Of a stretch of DNA of 7,742 nt, positions 4,855 to 7,742 are shown in pieces. Every line of letters begins with the position of its first letter. Position 1 is the stretch's first letter. A program made the translations under genes and the position numbers. Under the pieces are notes generated by a model, which searched no databases, had not been told where the DNA came from, and worked only from the letters and a program-made list of their open reading frames with translations. Origin of the DNA: Streptosporangiaceae bacterium (GTDB lineage Bacteria > Actinomycetota > Actinomycetes > Streptosporangiales > Streptosporangiaceae); the NCBI GenBank assembly GCA_030052355.1, contig JASIGS010000031.1, positions 1-7,742 on the forward strand, in the 5' to 3' direction.

Positions 4855-6123
4855 ATGAGAGTCCTGATCATCGGTGGCGGCGCCCGCGAGCACGCGCTGG
4901 CCTGGAAGCTCGCTCAGTCCCCGGCACTTGACCGGCTCTACGTGGCACCCGGCAATGCCGGCACGGAGGGCATTGCCGAGAACGTCCCGGTGAAGACCAC
5001 CGACATCAAGGGGCTCGTCGCCTTCGCCAGATCGCAGAACATCGCGCTGACCGTGGCCGGGCCAGATGACGCGCTGGCGCTCGGCGTGGTAGATGCCTTC
5101 CGGCAAGAAGGCCTGGCAGTCTACGGACCCACCCGCGCCGCGGCACGCATCGAAACCTCAAAGATCTTCGGCAAGGAGCTCATGGCAGCCCGGCGCATCC
5201 CGACGGCACGCTACGAAGCCTTCACCGATCTCGACCAGGCCAGGAAGTACGTCCGGTCTCAGCGCTTCCCGCTTGTCATCAAGGCCGACGGTCCCGCGTT
5301 CAGCAGGGGTACTTACGTGACCAGCGACCTGGCCGAGGCTGACCACGCGCTGGAACTGATCATGGCAGAAAAGATCTACGGCGAGTCGGGCAGTTCCGTT
5401 GTCGTCGAGGATTACCTGGCCGGCCAGGAGGTCTCGGTCCACGCCTTCTGCGACGGGCGGGGCGCCGTCCTTTTCCCGCCTGCCCAGGACCATAAGCGGA
5501 TCGGTACCGGCGACATCGGCCCGAACACGGGCGGAATGGGGGCCTACGCCCCTGCTCCGTGGCTCGATCATGACCTGCTGGCCAGGACCCGGACCCAGAT
5601 CATCGACCCGATACTCGCGGAACTGGCCTCTCGGTCCTGTCCGTTCACGGGCACGCTGTATCCGGGGACGATCGTCGATGCCGGGGAGATACGGGTACTG
5701 GAGTTCAACGCCCGATTCGGCGATCCCGAGACACAGGTGTATATGCGGCTGCTCGAGTCTGACCTCCTGAACATTCTGAACACCTGCGCTCATGGGGCGC
5801 CGCTTGGCGAGGGGATCATCTGGAGCACCAAGACCGCGGTTACGGTCGTGCTTGCCTCCGATGGCTATCCGGGCAGGTACGAGACGGGCCTGCCTATCAC
5901 CGGCGTGGAGGCAGCCGAGGCGCTTCCCGACATCGTCGTCTTCCACGCTGGCACGCAGCGTTCGGGCGGCGATCTTGTCACGTCGGGTGGGCGGGTCCTG
6001 TCTGTAACGGCCGTGGCGGGCAGCCTGGCCGAGGCTCAGAAGAAGGCCTACGCCGCCGTCAAGCTCATCGGTTTCGAAGGCATGTACTACCGCACCGACA
6101 TCGGCGACAAGGCACTGCGATAG
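4855..6123 (+). CDS. PurD-like ATP-grasp amine ligase with altered ATP loop
   Basis: The 422-residue protein is homologous along its whole length to phosphoribosylamine-glycine ligase (PurD), which joins glycine to 5-phosphoribosylamine with ATP. Conserved parts are MRVLIIGGGAREHALAWKL, VAPGNAGT (30-37), the ATP-grasp lysines K103 and K143, DHKRIG, NTGGMGAYAPAP (224-235), EFNARFGDPETQ (283-294) with metal and substrate residues, SDGYPG and FHAGT. Two signatures are changed. GPEAPL is GPDDAL (69-74), and the glycine-rich ATP loop ADGLAAGKGV is ADGPAFSRGT (144-153), so the loop lysine is arginine and a glycine is serine. It follows the formyltransferase by 21 bases in a glycan locus, not a purine operon. 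I read it as a specialised paralogue that may ligate an amino acid to a sugar amine (inference). A divergent housekeeping PurD cannot be excluded without the rest of the genome, so I give no gene symbol. The 3' end overlaps the convergent gene by 37 bases. Confidence 0.87.
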   Translation: MRVLIIGGGAREHALAWKLAQSPALDRLYVAPGNAGTEGIAENVPVKTTDIKGLVAFARSQNIALTVAGPDDALALGVVDAFRQEGLAVYGPTRAAARIETSKIFGKELMAARRIPTARYEAFTDLDQARKYVRSQRFPLVIKADGPAFSRGTYVTSDLAEADHALELIMAEKIYGESGSSVVVEDYLAGQEVSVHAFCDGRGAVLFPPAQDHKRIGTGDIGPNTGGMGAYAPAPWLDHDLLARTRTQIIDPILAELASRSCPFTGTLYPGTIVDAGEIRVLEFNARFGDPETQVYMRLLESDLLNILNTCAHGAPLGEGIIWSTKTAVTVVLASDGYPGRYETGLPITGVEAAEALPDIVVFHAGTQRSGGDLVTSGGRVLSVTAVAGSLAEAQKKAYAAVKLIGFEGMYYRTDIGDKALR

Positions 6124-7412
6124 CTGCCGGCGCGAGCCTGCCCGGTGAGCCCGCGGATCACGTCGAGGTACGCGACCGACTGCCGCTCCCACGCCAGCTC
6201 CGCCTGGACTCGCTCGCGCCCGACGGTGCCCAGCGCGGCCCGGCGGGAAGCGTCGCCTAGCAGGCCGACAACCCGCCGAGCGTAGCCCGGCACGTCGGCC
6301 GGCGCGGCGAGCTCCGAGGCGCCCGCACCCATGGCCCGCGTCTCCCGCACGTCGAAGGCGACGAACGGCAGCCCGAAGGCCATGTACTCGAGGATCTTGA
6401 CTGGCGAAATCTCGTCCTGCATTGCGGTGTCAAGGCCGAGATCAGCGCTCGCGAGATAGCTGAATACCTGAGCTTCTGGCAGCCATCCGGGAAGCTCCAC
6501 CCAGGCTTGCAGGCCCAGCCTGACAGTCTCGGCCCGCGTTTCGTCAAGGCACTCACCGTCACCGAGGATCGCGAAGCCGCACTCCGTGAACCCAAGGTCC
6601 CGCACGACGTGTTCTATGCAGCGCAGCAGCAGGTCAAGGCGGTCCTGACGGCCCATCTTGCCGATCCAGCAGCACAAGTACTTGTGCCTGCCACGCAGGG
6701 CGGGGTTGGCCACCGCCGCCTGGACCCTGCTAAGCACCGGACCGTTGCCCACGACCGTGACGTGCTCCGGGTCGGCGCCTGCCTCGATCATGCGTCTGCG
6801 AGCGGTCTCGTTGGTGCACAGGGTGTGGTGAGCGACGCGCTGAGTGCGCCGCTCGAGCCACCACAGACCTGATGTGACCGCGCGCCCGGGCTCGCCGTAT
6901 TTGGCGGCGAAGAGCTCGGGCATGAGATCACGCTGCTCGGATACGACCTTCACGCCTAGCGCACGCAAAATCCAGCCGAGCGCGAAGTAGATATCGGGAG
7001 GCTGGCAAAACTGCACAACGTCTATCTGGTCGCGAGACCGGGCTGCCAGGCTCAGAACGGCTGCCTGGAAGAGTGAGGTCCCGTACTCCCTGACGTACCC
7101 GGCTTTTCCGCGAGGCTCGGCGGGCGGCGGGTACTCGAGCAGGTCTATGCCAGGCATCCTCAGGTAGACGGCATTCGCCGGATCCCTGCGGGTCACCACG
7201 GACAGGCGGTAACCGTTCGCGACGAGGTCGGCGACCTGCTTGCGAACTCTGTGGTCAATCCCGGCCGGAAGGTTCTCCACCACAATGAGGACATGCCCGG
7301 GACGACCCGGAACAGGGACCGCCGGCTCGCTGGTCTCCGGGTCCCTTTTCACCGGGCGGGCGGCTGACCCCGTGCGCCGCCAGCCAGCGACCCGCGGCGA
7401 CTGTAGCCCCAT
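6087..7412 (-). CDS. GT4-family (GT-B fold) glycosyltransferase
   Basis: The 441-residue protein reads right to left, convergent with the PurD-like gene. After a basic, proline-rich, probably unstructured N-terminus (1-38), the N-terminal Rossmann half starts HVLIVVENLPAGIDHRVRKQ (40-59), typical of GT4 enzymes. The C-terminal half begins near 243 and contains IGKMGRQDRLDLLLR (250-264), ILGDGE (282-287) and the nucleotide-sugar EX7E motif, E334 and E342, within DEISPVKILEYMAFGLP. It should add a sugar from a nucleotide donor to a lipid-linked or small-molecule acceptor at the cytoplasmic face. I see no signal peptide or strong membrane segment. The ATG at 7412 is supported by AGGAG (complement of 7418-7422) five bases upstream. 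The last 12 codons are read from the strand opposite the PurD-like 3' end. Being on the other strand, it must have its own promoter, in 7413-7590. Donor and acceptor are unknown. Confidence 0.9.
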   Translation of the reverse strand: MGLQSPRVAGWRRTGSAARPVKRDPETSEPAVPVPGRPGHVLIVVENLPAGIDHRVRKQVADLVANGYRLSVVTRRDPANAVYLRMPGIDLLEYPPPAEPRGKAGYVREYGTSLFQAAVLSLAARSRDQIDVVQFCQPPDIYFALGWILRALGVKVVSEQRDLMPELFAAKYGEPGRAVTSGLWWLERRTQRVAHHTLCTNETARRRMIEAGADPEHVTVVGNGPVLSRVQAAVANPALRGRHKYLCCWIGKMGRQDRLDLLLRCIEHVVRDLGFTECGFAILGDGECLDETRAETVRLGLQAWVELPGWLPEAQVFSYLASADLGLDTAMQDEISPVKILEYMAFGLPFVAFDVRETRAMGAGASELAAPADVPGYARRVVGLLGDASRRAALGTVGRERVQAELAWERQSVAYLDVIRGLTGQARAGSYRSALSPMSVR

Positions 7413-7417
7413 GACGG

Positions 7418-7422
7418 CTCCT
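7418..7422 (-). promoter_or_regulatory. Ribosome binding site of the GT4 gene
   Basis: On the minus strand AGGAG lies five bases before the ATG at 7412. This supports the long form with the 38-residue N-terminal extension rather than a start nearer the Rossmann domain. Confidence 0.65.
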
Positions 7423-7504
7423 GATTCGCGCTGCTGCAGTTACGGCGGTGCGCGCGCGGCGTGCCCGCAGTCGAAATACCGCTCCAAACGCTAACGCGAG
7501 TCCG

Positions 7505-7525
7505 TTATGGGGACATCCCCCGTAA
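7505..7525. promoter_or_regulatory. Dyad in the divergent intergenic region
   Basis: TTATGGGG (7505-7512) pairs with CCCCGTAA (7518-7525) around a five-base loop, with one G-T mismatch/wobble. It lies between the GT4 gene (start 7412, minus) and the partial gene at 7591 (plus), so a protein bound here could affect both. It has no T-tract on either strand, which argues against a terminator. I find no clear -35/-10 pair on either strand in this region. A role as operator is inference. Confidence 0.35.
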
Positions 7526-7590
7526 TCCGTAGCCTGGCTCAGCTACATGAGGCTGGCGGGGGGCCCGGTCCGGGAGCAATTGTCTGAAGC

Positions 7591-7742
7591 ATGACAGCGC
7601 AGCACGAGGCCATTATCGGCGTGACGACTCAGACCACGGATGACATCACGGTCCGCGGCTATACGCCGGAGAACGCGCAGGCTTGGGAGGATCTCGTGGC
7701 GCGGTCGTGCAACGGCACGTTCCTGCACACGCGGCGGTTTCT
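7591..7742 (+). CDS. N-terminus of a probable GNAT/FemAB-like acyltransferase (cut by window end)
   Basis: Only the first 50 codons are present. The frame starts at ATG 7591, just after an in-frame TGA at 7585-7587, and runs off the window. The segment from W32 to F50 (WEDLVARSCNGTFLHTRRF) resembles the N-terminal signature of GNAT/FemAB-like proteins common in polysaccharide loci, where W..(F/L)V..S.NGTFL is followed by an aromatic/His motif. Such proteins acylate amino groups on sugars or add amino acids. A GTG at 7621, with GAGG upstream at 7606-7609, is an alternative start and would leave the motif intact. The gene is divergent from the GT4 gene. The family call is tentative because the catalytic domain is outside the window. 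Confidence 0.5.
   Translation, partial: MTAQHEAIIGVTTQTTDDITVRGYTPENAQAWEDLVARSCNGTFLHTRRF

Noticed and set aside
5158..6192. 344-codon open frame on the minus strand
   Set aside because: It is antisense to the PurD-like gene, has an arginine/glycine-rich composition and no domain, and conflicts with conserved coding on the plus strand.
1..7742. Search for CRISPR arrays, tRNA or rRNA genes, insertion sequences and long direct repeats
   Set aside because: I saw no regularly spaced repeats, no tRNA-like cloverleaf sequence, no transposase motifs and no terminal inverted repeats while reading both strands by eye.

Overview
The window is high-GC DNA with actinobacterial habits: GTG as well as ATG starts, ATGA/GTGA stop-start overlaps, and a strong G/C preference at third codon positions. 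It is most likely from a Streptomyces-like or related actinomycete. It looks like an accessory cell-surface glycan (or glycosylated metabolite) locus. The clear housekeeping-type family present, a PurD homologue, sits in an unexpected context.

Layout. Positions 1-303 hold no convincing gene. They are relatively AT-rich and carry a plausible promoter (TTGACT-N17-CATGAT) and a nested hairpin that ends at the Shine-Dalgarno of the first gene. A first co-oriented run then follows: two tandem orphan NarL/LuxR-type response regulators (304-951 and 996-1718), the second overlapping by ATGA a DegT/DnrJ/EryC1-type sugar aminotransferase (1715-2860). After a 237-bp intergenic stretch with another TTGACT-N17 promoter and two dyads comes a second run: an initiating sugar-1-phosphate transferase (3098-3790), a Fmt/ArnA-type formyltransferase (3787-4833, GTGA overlap), and a PurD-like ATP-grasp ligase (4855-6123). 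Convergent to these, overlapping the ligase by 37 bp, is a GT4 glycosyltransferase (6087-7412, minus strand). A 178-bp divergent intergenic region with a dyad precedes the truncated start of a gene resembling GNAT/FemAB-type acyltransferases of polysaccharide loci (7591 to the window end).

How they may work together. The aminotransferase would make a nucleotide-linked amino sugar. The formyltransferase, and possibly the PurD-like ligase, would modify its amine. The small sugar transferase would load a sugar phosphate onto a polyprenyl-phosphate carrier, and the GT4 enzyme would extend it. The PurD homologue is the most interesting element. It keeps most family signatures, but the glycine-rich ATP loop (normally ADGLAAGKGV) is rewritten as ADGPAFSRGT, and it lies next to a formyltransferase and an aminotransferase. 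In purine synthesis PurD joins glycine to a sugar amine and PurN formylates that glycine. A parallel route to an N-formyl-aminoacyl amino sugar is a testable inference, not a demonstrated function. Nucleotide-sugar synthase, dehydratase, flippase and polymerase genes are not in the window, so the locus very probably extends beyond its edges.
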